This document shows positions 39,322 to 52,800 of a DNA stretch of 64,000 nucleotides, piece after piece. Numbering within the stretch: position 1 is the stretch's first letter; every line of letters begins with the position of its first letter. Under the pieces are notes generated by a model, which was given only the letters and a program-made list of their open reading frames with translations, made no database searches and was not told where the DNA came from. The translations under genes were made by a program, and so were the position numbers. Source of the DNA: Wuchereria bancrofti (lineage: Eukaryota > Nematoda > Chromadorea > Rhabditida > Onchocercidae); NCBI GenBank assembly GCA_005281725.1, contig SSBO01000003.1, positions 9,973,882 to 10,037,881 on the forward strand, read 5' to 3'.

Positions 39322-40832
39322 TTTTTAGTCATATGAGACGGCACTTAAAATGTAGCGAATAAACTGCCAAAAGAGAGTAAAGTGAGGAAAGCGAACTTTT
39401 TCTTTTTGTCCAAAATCCATTTGAATACCCCATTGATTTGTTGTTTCAAATTTTCAAGTTTTATTTCTTGGTTCTTTGTTTTGTGCACATCATTCTGTGG
39501 TTAATCAATAGTGAATATCATTTAAATTGTTTAAGAAGTATAAAAATGTCAATTTTAAAATCCGATTGCGATTGTTTCGGAGTTCAACATAAGTGAAAGT
39601 CTGCATAATAAAAAGTTCATAGCTTAGCATCATTTTCAGAGTTGCACTATAACCTTATATTTTGCTGAATTGTTTGATGATACAAATTCTGCATTCATTA
39701 ATTATCTCCCTTATAATGTGCGCTATCACTTATTGTAATTTCATTTGAGAATTTATTGAAAGAAATGATTGATATTTCTAAGCCAAATTGGAAAAGTGAA
39801 GATTATTAAATAGCAGAAGCGTATATTTATCGTTCTATTAGAATTTCCAAAATAAAATTCTCATCCACTTACAACACTAACAAATTTCATTTATTTTATT
39901 GTGGCATAATTTGCATGTATGAAATTTTAATGTTACAGTGCTTCCTATATACATTTTATTTATTCATTTGTAAGGTATGTTTGTAAACAATAGCAATTGT
40001 TAATTATTGCAAAATGTTTATTTTAACATGATATGTGCTTATTGAGAGAATGGAAAGATTTTTATAATTCTTTTAAATTGAAAAAACGAAAAAAGTTTAA
40101 CTTGTAATTGTTCTCTTATAAATTACAATTGCATTTTTTTCTCCAATACAATTGATTTACATTAATATCTTTTAGGAATTATATGATATCATCAAATGGG
40201 AGGAAAGCATTAAAAAGTCGTGAAAAAAAAAAGTAACAGATGATAATGTAAAATATTATAAGTTTATATTTGCAGCAATTCAAATATATATCATTGGGAA
40301 ATATGTAAATTTTAAATTGATATTGATTAATATGTAAAATCTGGTTGAAAATATTGTCATAATTAAATGAATTAATCAAATGGATTTATGTCAAAATGTA
40401 ATTAGTAAAGCGATTATTTGAACATTATTGAAGGCTGTGGTTAGTTTTTATTTTTGTTTTTTTCATTTATTTATTTTATTCCATTTTTGTGTTTTTTTTT
40501 TCACTTATTCATTTAATTTTCTTTTTTTTTTGTTTGTTTTTTGTTTAAACTATTAATGTTTATTTCAGTTTAGAAGGAAAATGAAAGGAAAAAAAGAATG
40601 AAAAACATTTTTTATTTTTTAAGAAAGACATCTGCCATAAATGATAAATACATACATTTAAAAATATAAAATTACCATCAATTTTTGTAATATAATTAGC
40701 AAGTGAGAATATTATAATGAAATAAAATACACAATAAATAGACTGTAATTTTGTTATGAAAATGGAAAAGGAAAATTGGCAGAGCAAAAAAAGAAAGAAA
40801 AAAACTTTTTTTTTTTTTGAAAGTATAACTTA
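39322..40832. other. Convergent intergenic region
   Basis: About 1.5 kb between the 3' ends of the plus-strand SRSF2 gene and the minus-strand lipid transfer gene. It holds AT-rich sequence and T-runs (40444-40540) and no exon I could support. It should contain both 3' UTR ends. Confidence 0.5.
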
Positions 40833-43800
40833 TTAAATGAATAGATCAAGAAATTGTGGATCATTATCGGGTTCCGAATCGATCATTCTATATGATACCT
40901 AAAATATGCTAATGATAAAGCAAAAAAATTATTAAATTTAAGAGTTTAAAAACTTATAATCTTTATCTAATCATATATTTGTTGTCAATTAACATTTTTC
41001 ATTTCATCGTTCTATTCATATTTACACTATTTAATCAAAAATATTAACAGTATGATTTGTAATTGCTGTTTGAGAAAATAAATAAAAATTATCATAGCTT
41101 TTTTCTTTTCTTTATCTTGTTATCTTTTTTTTCCTTTTAATTCAAGATAATCTAAATAGATTAAATAAATTAATATAAAATGGATTAATTAATAGGTAAA
41201 ATTATAAGTTCGATATTTGAGTTTTCCTTTCTTTTTTTTTCTTAATCATTAAACTATTGCATTTAAGACGGGAAATGTATCGATCATTTTTACTCTTATA
41301 ATGATTCAAAAAAAAAAAAAGAAAAAAATAGTAAATAAATAAATTAATTAATTAATTATGATTAATTAATGAATGATTTTGTTTCTAACCAATTCAGCTG
41401 GTTCAATTGCTTCACATGGTCGACAAATATTACGCGCAAATAATCTATCAACAGTACATTGGCAATTGAAACAATAACTTTCTTGTTTGAAAGCTATTCG
41501 AGGCGCTGCTATCATAAAACCATATTTCTAAATTATTTCAATTTATTTCTATCAATTATTATTTTTTTTTAAAAAAAAAATTTATTATATTTTAATGCTA
41601 TGATAAATTTTAGAAATTTTTACGTCAAACTCTATGTATTATGTATAAATGTTAAGAGATAAATATAAAGAAATGCATGAAAAAAAAAAAAGTAAGAAGA
41701 AACAATTTCAATAAAAAAAAAATGATCGTTTAAGATTGAAAATTTAATAATTTTATAAAAAAAAAAAGAGGAAGAAAACTGAGAATTATTCAAAGTAATA
41801 GTAGAAAATTTAATAAAAGTAATGAAGAATTTAGAAAAAAAAAAAGAATCTGGAAATGATTAAGCTTAAATAATTTATGTCTAAGATGACAATGAAGTAT
41901 CATTGCAAAGAAGAATTGTATATGAAATTACTATAAATTTAATATAAAAGTGAACTTAGTATAATTTAATTTGTTCTGAAAAAAAAACAAAAAAAAAATT
42001 AATTAAACATATGCCAAAGAAAAAAATTAAACATATATTAAAATTTAATAAAAGAGATTTCAATACAAAATGAAATATATACTAAAAGAGAATTTAACAT
42101 AAAATTAAAGATATACTAAATGAGAATTAATATGAATTTAGATTAAATGTTTTAATTTCAAACAATGAATTAATATTGAAAATTTTCAAATATTTCATTA
42201 AGCAAAATATTCAAAAAATTAATCAAATAATTTTTAGTAATAATATTATAATTACTTACAAGAGAGAAAACGGTTCCAAATGTTTGTTGAGCTATAAGTG
42301 AGCAACTATCATGCGGATGCAATAACGATGCACGTTGTCCAATTTGCGCTCCATATTCATTCAATAATTCTTTTGCATTCATTCCTTTCATAATAATGAT
42401 TTATTTTTGTATAGCAAATTAATTATTATAATAATAAATAATTATTAATAATAATAATGATAATAGTAACAATAGTAATAATAATTAATAATAATAATTA
42501 ACAATGGTAATAACAATAATAACTTGTAATAATAATGATTAACAATAATAATATAAAATAATAACAATAATAATAAGAATAATAACAATAATAATATATA
42601 ACAATAATAGCAATAATAATGACAGTAGTAATAATAATAATTAATAATAGCAATAATAATAATATATAACAATAAAAATAGTAATGACAATAATGATGGT
42701 AATATTTTTAACATTGTTATTAAATCATATTTTTCCTTTGCATAATTGAGATTTGGAATGGAATAGAACTTTAATTTTATTCATTTAAATTTTAACATTT
42801 CAATTTTATTTAATAAATGATGAGTTTTTAGAAATGTTTTTATTATGAAGTTATGAAATATGACCATAAATAATGTATTTTTTATGAATTATGTATCATA
42901 GAATTTGAAAAAATAATGTTTGTCGATTTCTAAGTAATCAATATTTGATGCTGCATTTTAAATTTACTTCATATTCTGTTTTTGAGTTTAAAAAGATTTA
43001 TGAATGAATAAGTAAAAGTAATTTTAAGATTAATTATTGTTTATTTTAATAAGCATTAATTAAATTTCTTAAATTTAACTTACCAACAATTTTACTTCCA
43101 TCACTTGTCTTGAATTTGCTTAATGTTAATAAATGCATTGTGATATTCTGAAAAGAAAAAAAAATGATGTAATTATTGATTAGCAAAATTGTTGGTGCAT
43201 TATAATTTAAATTTTATTTCCAAATGAATTTAAAAAAAAATTTAAAAAAAAGAGACAATCCTAATATCATATTTGTAATAGAATACTAATAATGAATAAT
43301 TATTTATTAATCATTTGAATTAATTCAAATTATTTCACTACTCTTACTATTTTTTCTCGATAATAATAAACAAAACAAAACAAGAAATTGCACTAATTTT
43401 TTATATTGTTGATTTTTTATTTATTTATATTATATATGATCAATTACTGAGTTTTAATTTGTAAATAAATAAATAAATAAGAATTGAAAATAAAAAAAAA
43501 ATAGGTTAAATTTACTTGTTCAAGTAACATATTAAGCATTTCTTTATGTCCATATTGCGAACATTTTTTACACATAACCAAGACAATACTTTTAGCACTT
43601 GCAAATCTAAATAGAAATTTAATTTTTAATACTAATTTAATTTTGTTTGAATTAGAAAAAAGAAAAACAATGAATTTATTACACATTCGTATATTTCGAT
43701 ATAATTAATTTACATATAATTATTATTTCATTTAATTTGTAAATTTTTTTTTTATTTAAATTTAAAAAAAGAACAATGAATGTATTATATATTTTTTTGA

Positions 43801-46800
43801 GATAATTAATTTATATCTAATTATTAAAAATAAAAATAATGCATTTTACCTAAATGGGAAATGTTTTAGTGTAAATTCCAATGCTTTTTTAGGACAAATA
43901 TAGGATTGTTCAATACCAAAAATTGGTTCAAATGTTTGTTGTGTTTGTTTTATAAATGTTGAAATATCCATTAATGCTTCATTATGTTCATAATGTACCA
44001 ATGGTTCATGATGCACACCTTCGCCACCAAAACCAATCCAACCAAAACGTACTGATCTAAAATTTAAAAAAAAAAAAAAAATTAAAAAATAAGAAAAAAA
44101 GAAACTGTAATTGTTTATCTATCATTTCTTTGTTGTTGAATATTTTAATTAAATTTTGAATCAGTTATAAAATGCTAGTGAAATTATAATCCCAGAAATA
44201 TTTATTCACTATAAAAATTTTTATGGAATATGAATTAAACTATATTCATTATCAAATTTTTGCAGAGCATAAATTAAGAGACATTCATTATTAAAAAAAT
44301 TTCCTTTCTATTTCTTTCATTATTAAAATTTTTCAAATAAAGTATGAATGAGAAAAATATAAAATGTAAATAAATTCGTAAAAAAAAAAATAAATATTAA
44401 TGTTTATTCATTATCAAAATTTGTAAAACATGGAATTAAAAGATAATCAGTATCAAAATTTTGTAGAATATAAATTAGGAGATATTTGAAAGAATAGAAA
44501 ACTGCACACACTTATTTATTTATTGTTTCATTTATTTATTGTTAAACATTTGAATTAAATTTTAAATTATAAAATGTTAGTAAAATTTACAATCATAAAA
44601 ATATTTAATCATTATCAAAATTTGCAAAATATCAAATTAAAAGATATTCATTATCAATTTTTTTTTATCCTTTAGTAGAACATAAATTAAGAAATATTCA
44701 TTATCAAATTTTTTGTAGAATATGAATTATATAAGACATTTATGTAATAGAAAATAAAATTAGTATTAATAAAAAAATTTAAATTTTTATAATTCTAATA
44801 TGAATTTATTAATTTAATTTTTTTTTTGTTTTATTCTAACAATTACACACAACTATTATTCAATATCCAATTTCTCACATACTACACTAGCAAATGGTAC
44901 TTGTTAATTTTGTAATAATAATTAAATATAAATTTTAATATCTTATTAAATTTAATTATTATTAAAATTATTAAATAAATGCTAATACCGTTGTTCATGG
45001 CTAATTTGTTGTGCTATTCGTGCTAATTTCTCTTTATGATGATCCATACATTTCCTTTCTTCAACAACAAATATAATATCATGATCGATTATTGATTTTT
45101 CAATTGTTCGTTCATCATCCAAATGCAAATCACCATCACATCTCACTGTAATATCAAAAATTTTCTTTTTTTTCTTTAGTTTTTTAAAAAATTATAAATT
45201 AAAATTAAGCTTACAAATGAATACAAAATCATAATATAATTNTTGTTTTCATTTTTCATTTTTTAAAATATAAATCACTTAAATATGTAATATCTATTTT
45301 TCATATTTGTATTAAGAATAAAAATAATCTAAAAAAAAATTTATATTAAAAATAAAAAAAACTTTGCTTAAAAAAAGCAATTTTTTTTTTAAATTACAAG
45401 TTAAAATTGAATATATGAATGAATACAAAATTATAGTGTAATTTTTTTTCATTTTTCATGTAAATATGATAAAATTTATTTATATAAAAATTAAAATAAA
45501 AATTTATAAAATTTATTTATATGTTTAAGTGAAGTATGCAAAACAAGCAGTTAAAATAAATTACATTTAATTATTAATATTGTTAAGCAAAGTTAAGTCC
45601 TAATAAATTATGTTTAAAAAAAAAAAAACTGAAATAGAAATAAAAATGTTACGAAAATTCGAACAAGTAGAAAACAAATAAATGCAAGAAATATGTGAAA
45701 AAAAGATGAATAATTACAGAAATAAAATCAAAAATAGATATTTTAAAATGTAAAAAAAAAAATTAAACTACAAATAAGCAAGAAAAAAAATTTTTTTAAA
45801 ATACGCCAATATTTTTTCTTTTTTGCATTTTCTTTTTGTACTGATAAGTTTGAAAGTACCCAAAAAAAAGAAGGAAAAAAGAAAAGAAAGCAAAAAAAAA
45901 ACAATAATAAACAAATTAAAATATCTGAAAAGGAAAACAAAAAAAAATGTTAGGGTATTAAATTAAATTAAATTATTATCAAATTAAATAAAGTATTGAT
46001 TAAAATATTTGAAAAAAGTGATTCATACCACATTCATGCGGTAATGCTATCATAATTCCGGCATTTGCGCATATTTGAAGATATGCTGCCGTAGCTATAC
46101 AATGCTGTTGTCGTCCGCCATTTGAGCAAATTTGTTCAAATGGTTTTGGTCGTATCTTAAATTTAAAAAATTTGAAAAAAAAAAGGATTAAATAATTTGA
46201 TTAAAATATCTCAAATATTTCATTTATTTTCTTTTATTTATTTATTTGTTTATAAAAAGTTATTTATAAAAGAAAGAAAGATGAAGTAACAAATATTCAT
46301 CGAGTAATTTCATTAAAATATGTCAAATATTTTATTTAATTAATTTCTTTATTGATTCATTTTTTCATTCATAAAATTTATTCATTAAAAAAAAAAGAGA
46401 GAGAGAAGTAGCAAATGTTTATCGGATAATTTTATTTAAATATCTCGAATATTTTATTTATTTATATTCATTTATTTTGTTTATTTACTTATTTGTTCAT
46501 AAAATTTATTTATAAGAGAAAGGAAATGAAGAGGAAGTAATAAATATTCATCAGATAATTTAATTAAGAACATCTCAAATATTTTATTTATTTACTTTAT
46601 TTCATAACATTTTATTTATAAAATTTATTTACAAAAGAATAGAGAAGAAGAAAAAAAAGAAAAAGAAATTATTGAAAAAATTTTTTAATTTAAATAAAAA
46701 AAAAGTTACATGATTAAAACAAAGTCTTAATGGACTATCAGAATTATGGAAATATTCCTGGCAACGTTCGTCATCACGATACGTCAAATCACGTGCCTGA

Positions 46801-49800
46801 TTTACGTCACATTCACCATTTAATGCCCAATGTTCAGCTAATACGTCTAACTGTAAACTTATAAACTATTATTATTTATTTACTTTTTTGTTTTGTTTTC
46901 TTCAATTTTCATCAAAAAATTAAAATTGTAATATTCCTTTTTTTTAAATCAATTATAATTATGATTGGAAATAAAATTACATTTTTTACAAAAATTACAC
47001 TTCAAAAAAATAAATAAATAAAGACTAAGAAACTAACATTTACTAATTAATAGATTATTTTAAGTTAAATATTGATGCAAAATTTTTTATTTATAGTTGA
47101 ATAATTTTATTTATAAAAAATGCAAAAATTATTTCATTTTCAAAATGGAAATTTTTTATAATTATTTAAAACTAATAAAAAAAAGGAAGAAAGAAACAAC
47201 AAAACATATTTCAATATGCTAAAAAAATTTTTGAAAAAACGAAATATTGATTATTAAATATTTTACAAAAAATTATTAATCATTAAATATATTCAATTTC
47301 TTTTTTGATTATTAAATATATTTGCAATTTTTATTTTACCTGATTATTAGATGTACCATCAATTAAATCATAATCATTTGATGGTTCATTATCATTTAAT
47401 CCAAGAAGACCATTACTTCGTCCATGCATTCGTCCTGATAAAATAATTTCACAAATATCAAACTGATTATTACAACGTATACATAAGCCATCATAAGTTT
47501 TTAAAATTGTCCAATAATCTTTTCGATAAATTGAAATTAAAATTGCTCCATCAATGCTATCAATTTTTTGCCATGGTACTGATATTACTGGTGCACCATT
47601 TATTTGTATCTAAAATTTAATAAATCTTTATTAAATCAAATTACTAAAATTTTGAAATATAAAACAAAAGAGGAAAAAAAAAACTTGGATTAGTAAATTT
47701 ATTTCAATGATAAAAGTAAATCTAATAATAGCTCATTGTATTCTCTAAAAGTAATAAATATTCATTTTATTTAATTAAATTACCAAAAACTTGAAATTAG
47801 AAATTGGAAAAATATTAAGTAATTTATATTTTAGTAATTTATAATAATTTACTGATATCTGTATGCAATTTTAGCTAATTTTGTATTTTTGATATATTTT
47901 AACTCAATATATAATTTGATTAATTGACCATTAATTTTAGTATTGAAACTTACAATCATTTTCAAATATTAATTATAATGTTCGCTTAGATCAAAAACAT
48001 TAATAAAATTTATTAAAAAAATTAAATTGTTGAAAAGAAAAAAAGGAGAAAATAAAAAGAACGGAAAAAAAAATTGGAATTAATAAGCAAATAATTAATA
48101 ATTAATTAATTAATTAATTACATTGCCACTTTTATGGAAGAGTATTTCATCATTACGTAATTCAATTTTAATAGTTTCTAAATATCCTTGTGATGAAAAT
48201 ATTGCTATTAGTGCAAAACGTTGAGTACGTAAATCTGACGCAAGAAGATATTCGCAACGAGCGTGATGAAATGCAAATACACGTCCGTCAAATGATACAA
48301 AACGATTACCATTAATTACATATGCAATACCTAAATTTTAAAATTAAAAAAAAAGTTTCATTCCTTATTTTTTATTATTTTTACTATCATTCCACTTATA
48401 TACAAGTAATATCAATAAATTTAATTAAAATTAAAACTTTTTTTTTTCTTTTCATTTTTACTATTACTCTATTCATATAGAGGTAGCATTAATAAATTTA
48501 TTTAAAATTAAAACCTTTATTCCTTTGTTTTGATTTCTTTCTTTTTTTTTCTTGCAAGAAATTAATAATAAATAAAACATACTTTCATAAAGTGATAGCA
48601 TTTTCCATGGATTTAATTTTATTGATTTATAAGTGTAAATTGTATCCGATAAAGATTGGGCAAATTCCTACAAAAAACAAAAAATATATGAAAAAATGAC
48701 TGACAAAAAAAAAAAAATAAAAATTAATAAAATAAAATAATTTGTTAATAAAATATATTAACTAACTTGATCTTTAGTTGATAAACCAAATGATTCAATC
48801 AGTGCTGATTTAAGCGCAATAAAATGTTGTGGATGAAGATTATTTAAAATTTCTTCTAATGATGAAGCACCATATGGTACAGCTACCTCTAATTCATAAT
48901 GACCAGGTGATAAGCGCTGAAATTTAAATTTTAATCAGTTGCCTCTAATTCATAATAACCCGGTGATAAAAGCTAAAGTTCAAATTTTAATCAGTTTGAA
49001 TCTAATTCATAATAACTCAAATTTTAATCTAATTCATAATAACCCGATAATAAACGCTCAAAATTCGAATTTTAATCAGTTAGTTCTAATTTGTAATGAC
49101 TCAGTGATAAACGCTGAAATTTAAATTTTAATCAGTTTGAACTTTCAATTCGCAATGACCTGGTGATGAACGCTCAAAATTCAAAGTTTAATCAACTACT
49201 TCTAATAAATTCTGAAATTCAAATTTTAATTCAATACATATATTACTGAAAATTTTAATTTATTAAGAATTTTTTAAATTATTATTGAAGTCATTTATAA
49301 TAAATTATCACAGAATTTTTTTCCTTGTTACAATGTTAATTTTAAATTATAAAAAAAAAATTTTATTCCATAAAAACCTTATAATTTGGTATGTAATATT
49401 TCCAAAATTGTTTAGCCATTTCGTTAGCTGTCATTTTTCCTCTAAAATAATTAATAATATTTTGCCATTTTTGACGAATTTGAATATCATCCAATGAATC
49501 AAACATTGCAGTTGTTAATTTGCTCAGAGTTGACACAATAATTTTATCGAGTAAGAAATTTTTAATCTGAAAATATAAATCATTTCAAAATATTTTTTAA
49601 TTGATCATTTTTAAATTTAAATGTTTAGTTGAACATTTCTAGCATTTTAAACTTATTTCTTAAAACAATAATTTAGAGAGAATTGTATTCAAACAAAAAT
49701 CTCTAAAACAATCAAATTTGATTTATTTGATTTTTGATTTCTATTTTCTTTTTTCAATAATTTCTTTTTTTCTTTCACTAATTCAACGTAAAGGGAAATG

Positions 49801-52800
49801 TGTTCACTGGCGGAAAAAAATAATTATTAATTAATTATTTGAATTATTCATTACAGTCTATTAATTAAATGAATGCATTTGTAATGATATAATTCAAATG
49901 ATTTTAATGTTAAACGATTAATTTTATTTATAATCGAAAGAATTAATTTTAATTTCAGTTTCTTTTTTCTTTTTTTGATAAACGGATACAACTTTCTTTT
50001 TTTGCTATGAACAAATGCATACTGATAAGAAAAGAATTATCACAATTATCAGTAATTTTAACAAAATAAAAATTGATAAATAAGAAAATAAACAAAGCAA
50101 ATAAATAAACAAACAATAATAATATTTATAATAATAAATAATGATAATAACTTACTTTATTATAGACTTCAAATGCTTCATCCTGATAACGTCTACGATT
50201 TGTTTCAATGTTAACTATAGCTCTTTCTAATTCTGATAACTGATATTGACGACTAAATTTTTGCATTTCATAAAGTACAATTTTGATAATATCAGTTCGT
50301 TCGAAATTTTCCTTATACTCTTCCAGTGCTCCTAGATAAATTAATTCTTATCAAAAAATATTAAATGTGATAAATAAAAATAATAAAAAAATAAAAAAGT
50401 ATCCTAGAAATATCATTGTATTATACATTACAATGCATCAAAATAATAATTGCAATTAATTAACACAAAATTTTGAATTTGAATTATTAAAAGAGTAAAT
50501 TAAAAAAAAAAAAAGTATTACTTCGCAAATTCTTTAGTTTTAGCATATCTTCTAATCGTTCAATAATCATTGCAGCATTTTGTTGTAAATTATCCGTCTT
50601 AAATTATCATCAATTGTGAACTTATCAAATTAAATAGATTTGCAATTAGTGTAAATTAAATAATACAAAATGAAAAATTACAATAAAATTATGTTTTTTT
50701 TTTTGGTACTTGAAATAATATTAAATAATTAAAGAGAATTAATAAGTTTAATTACTTACAAATTTATACTTTATTATATCTCTTATAAAAAATATAAATT
50801 AAAGTAATAATTCAATTCTTGTTTTTTTTTTNAATTAGTGTAAATTAAATAATACAAAATGAAAAATTACAATAAAATTATGTTTTTTTTTTTGGTACTT
50901 GAAATAATATTAAATAATTAAAGAGAATTAATAAGTTTAATTACTTACAAATTTATACTTTATTATATCTCTTATAAAAAATATAAATTAAAGTAATAAT
51001 TCAATTCTTGTTTTTTTTTTCTTCCTTTTCTCCCTCTCTCTCTCTCTCTCTTGTAAAATATAAAAGAATTTAAAAAACCTCTTTGTATAATTGATCAATT
51101 AAATTTATGATTGGTTTTAATACAGCCATAATTTCTTGTCGGATATCATTACTACCATCAATCAATTGTTGTAATCGATAAATGAAATCATTCTGTGTCA
51201 TACCTTTAACAAATTGTTCCATTTCCTAAAATTTTTTTCATCAAATAAATTTTCAAAAAATATGAAAATAAAGAAAAAAAATTTTTTTTTAAAGTAATTT
51301 TGATAGAAATAATGAATTTATCATTTGATATTCTCAAAATTAATTAAAAATTTTTTGAATTAAGTAAATTTAAAAAATATAGAAATAAAGAAAACAGAAA
51401 AGAAACAAATGGAGTTTTTTTTTAAAAAAAAGTTATTTAAATAGAAAAATTGAATTTATATAATCATAAAATTTAAAAAAAAAGGGGATCTTTTTAAATC
51501 AAATAAATTCAAAAAAAAAAAAATACAAAAATACGGAATAAAAATTAGTGGGAAAAATTTTTCTTTTTTTTAAAAGTTATTTTAACAGAAATATTGAATT
51601 TATTATTAAAAATTTGATCAAACCTGATATGCTTGATCGTATGCAATAAAGATTGCTTCTTTAATTATTTCATAATTAATTTCAATTTCATCCACTAAAT
51701 TTGCATATTCTGAACCAAACTCAACAGCAAAATTTCTAAAAAAAAGCAAAAAAAGAACAAATAAAATTATTGCACATGAAAAAAAAAGAAAACAAAAAGA
51801 AAGAATAATTAATGTAAAAGAAATTTCAATATTTCATAAAAAACTAAAAAAAATTTTTATAAAAAATTAAAAAACAAAATATACTTCATCATTCATTTAT
51901 AACCAAAAAAAAATTTTTTTTCTTTAAAAAATCAAGGAAAAAATTTTTTACTTTACGATTCACCCATAAATAAAAAAAAATCACAGTAAAAAAATTAAAT
52001 GATAATCTATGATAATCTACAAATATATTAAATGATAATCTACAAATATCAATTATATCTTCTTCATTTTATCTGATAACATATATTATTTTGCAATAAT
52101 TTTTGAAATTTTGAATTTTTCTAACAATTAATAATATTAGCAAAAAAAAAATTTCATTTAAGCCAGTAATATTAAATTTAATCAAAAATTGAACCAAAAA
52201 AAACACACATACACAATTTATTAATTTATTTTTACTACTTATTATTGAATTTTACAATTTATTATTTTATTGTTATTGAATTTTATAATTTGTTGATTCA
52301 TTTTTTTAAATCTTATAATTTATTATTATTATTAAATTTCATAATTTAATAATTTACTATCTTTGAATTTGACAAGTTATTAATTTATTATCATTAAATC
52401 TCATAATTTAACAATTTATTATCTTTGAATTTGACAAGTTATTAATTTATTATTGTTAAATTTCATGATTTAATAATTTATTATCTTTGAATTTGACAAG
52501 TTATTAATTTATTATCATTAAATCTCATAATTTAACAATTTATTATCTTTGAATTTGACAAGTTATTAATTTATTATTATTAAATTTCATAATTTAATAA
52601 TTTACTATCTTTGAATTTAATAATTTATTATTATTAAATTTTACCTCTGTTCTGTTGTCCATTGTTTGATAATTTCATCTAATGCTGTTGTTACAATATC
52701 ATTAGCAATTTGTTTATGTGATAAAAAGATTGATCGAAAAACATCAGGTATAAATGAATTTTGATGAAATTCACCACTTTTTGACATTATTTCTTTAGTT

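Noticed and set aside
48939..49124. Plus-strand open frame with repeated LIHNN
   Set aside because: Antisense translation of the duplicated exon-boundary array.
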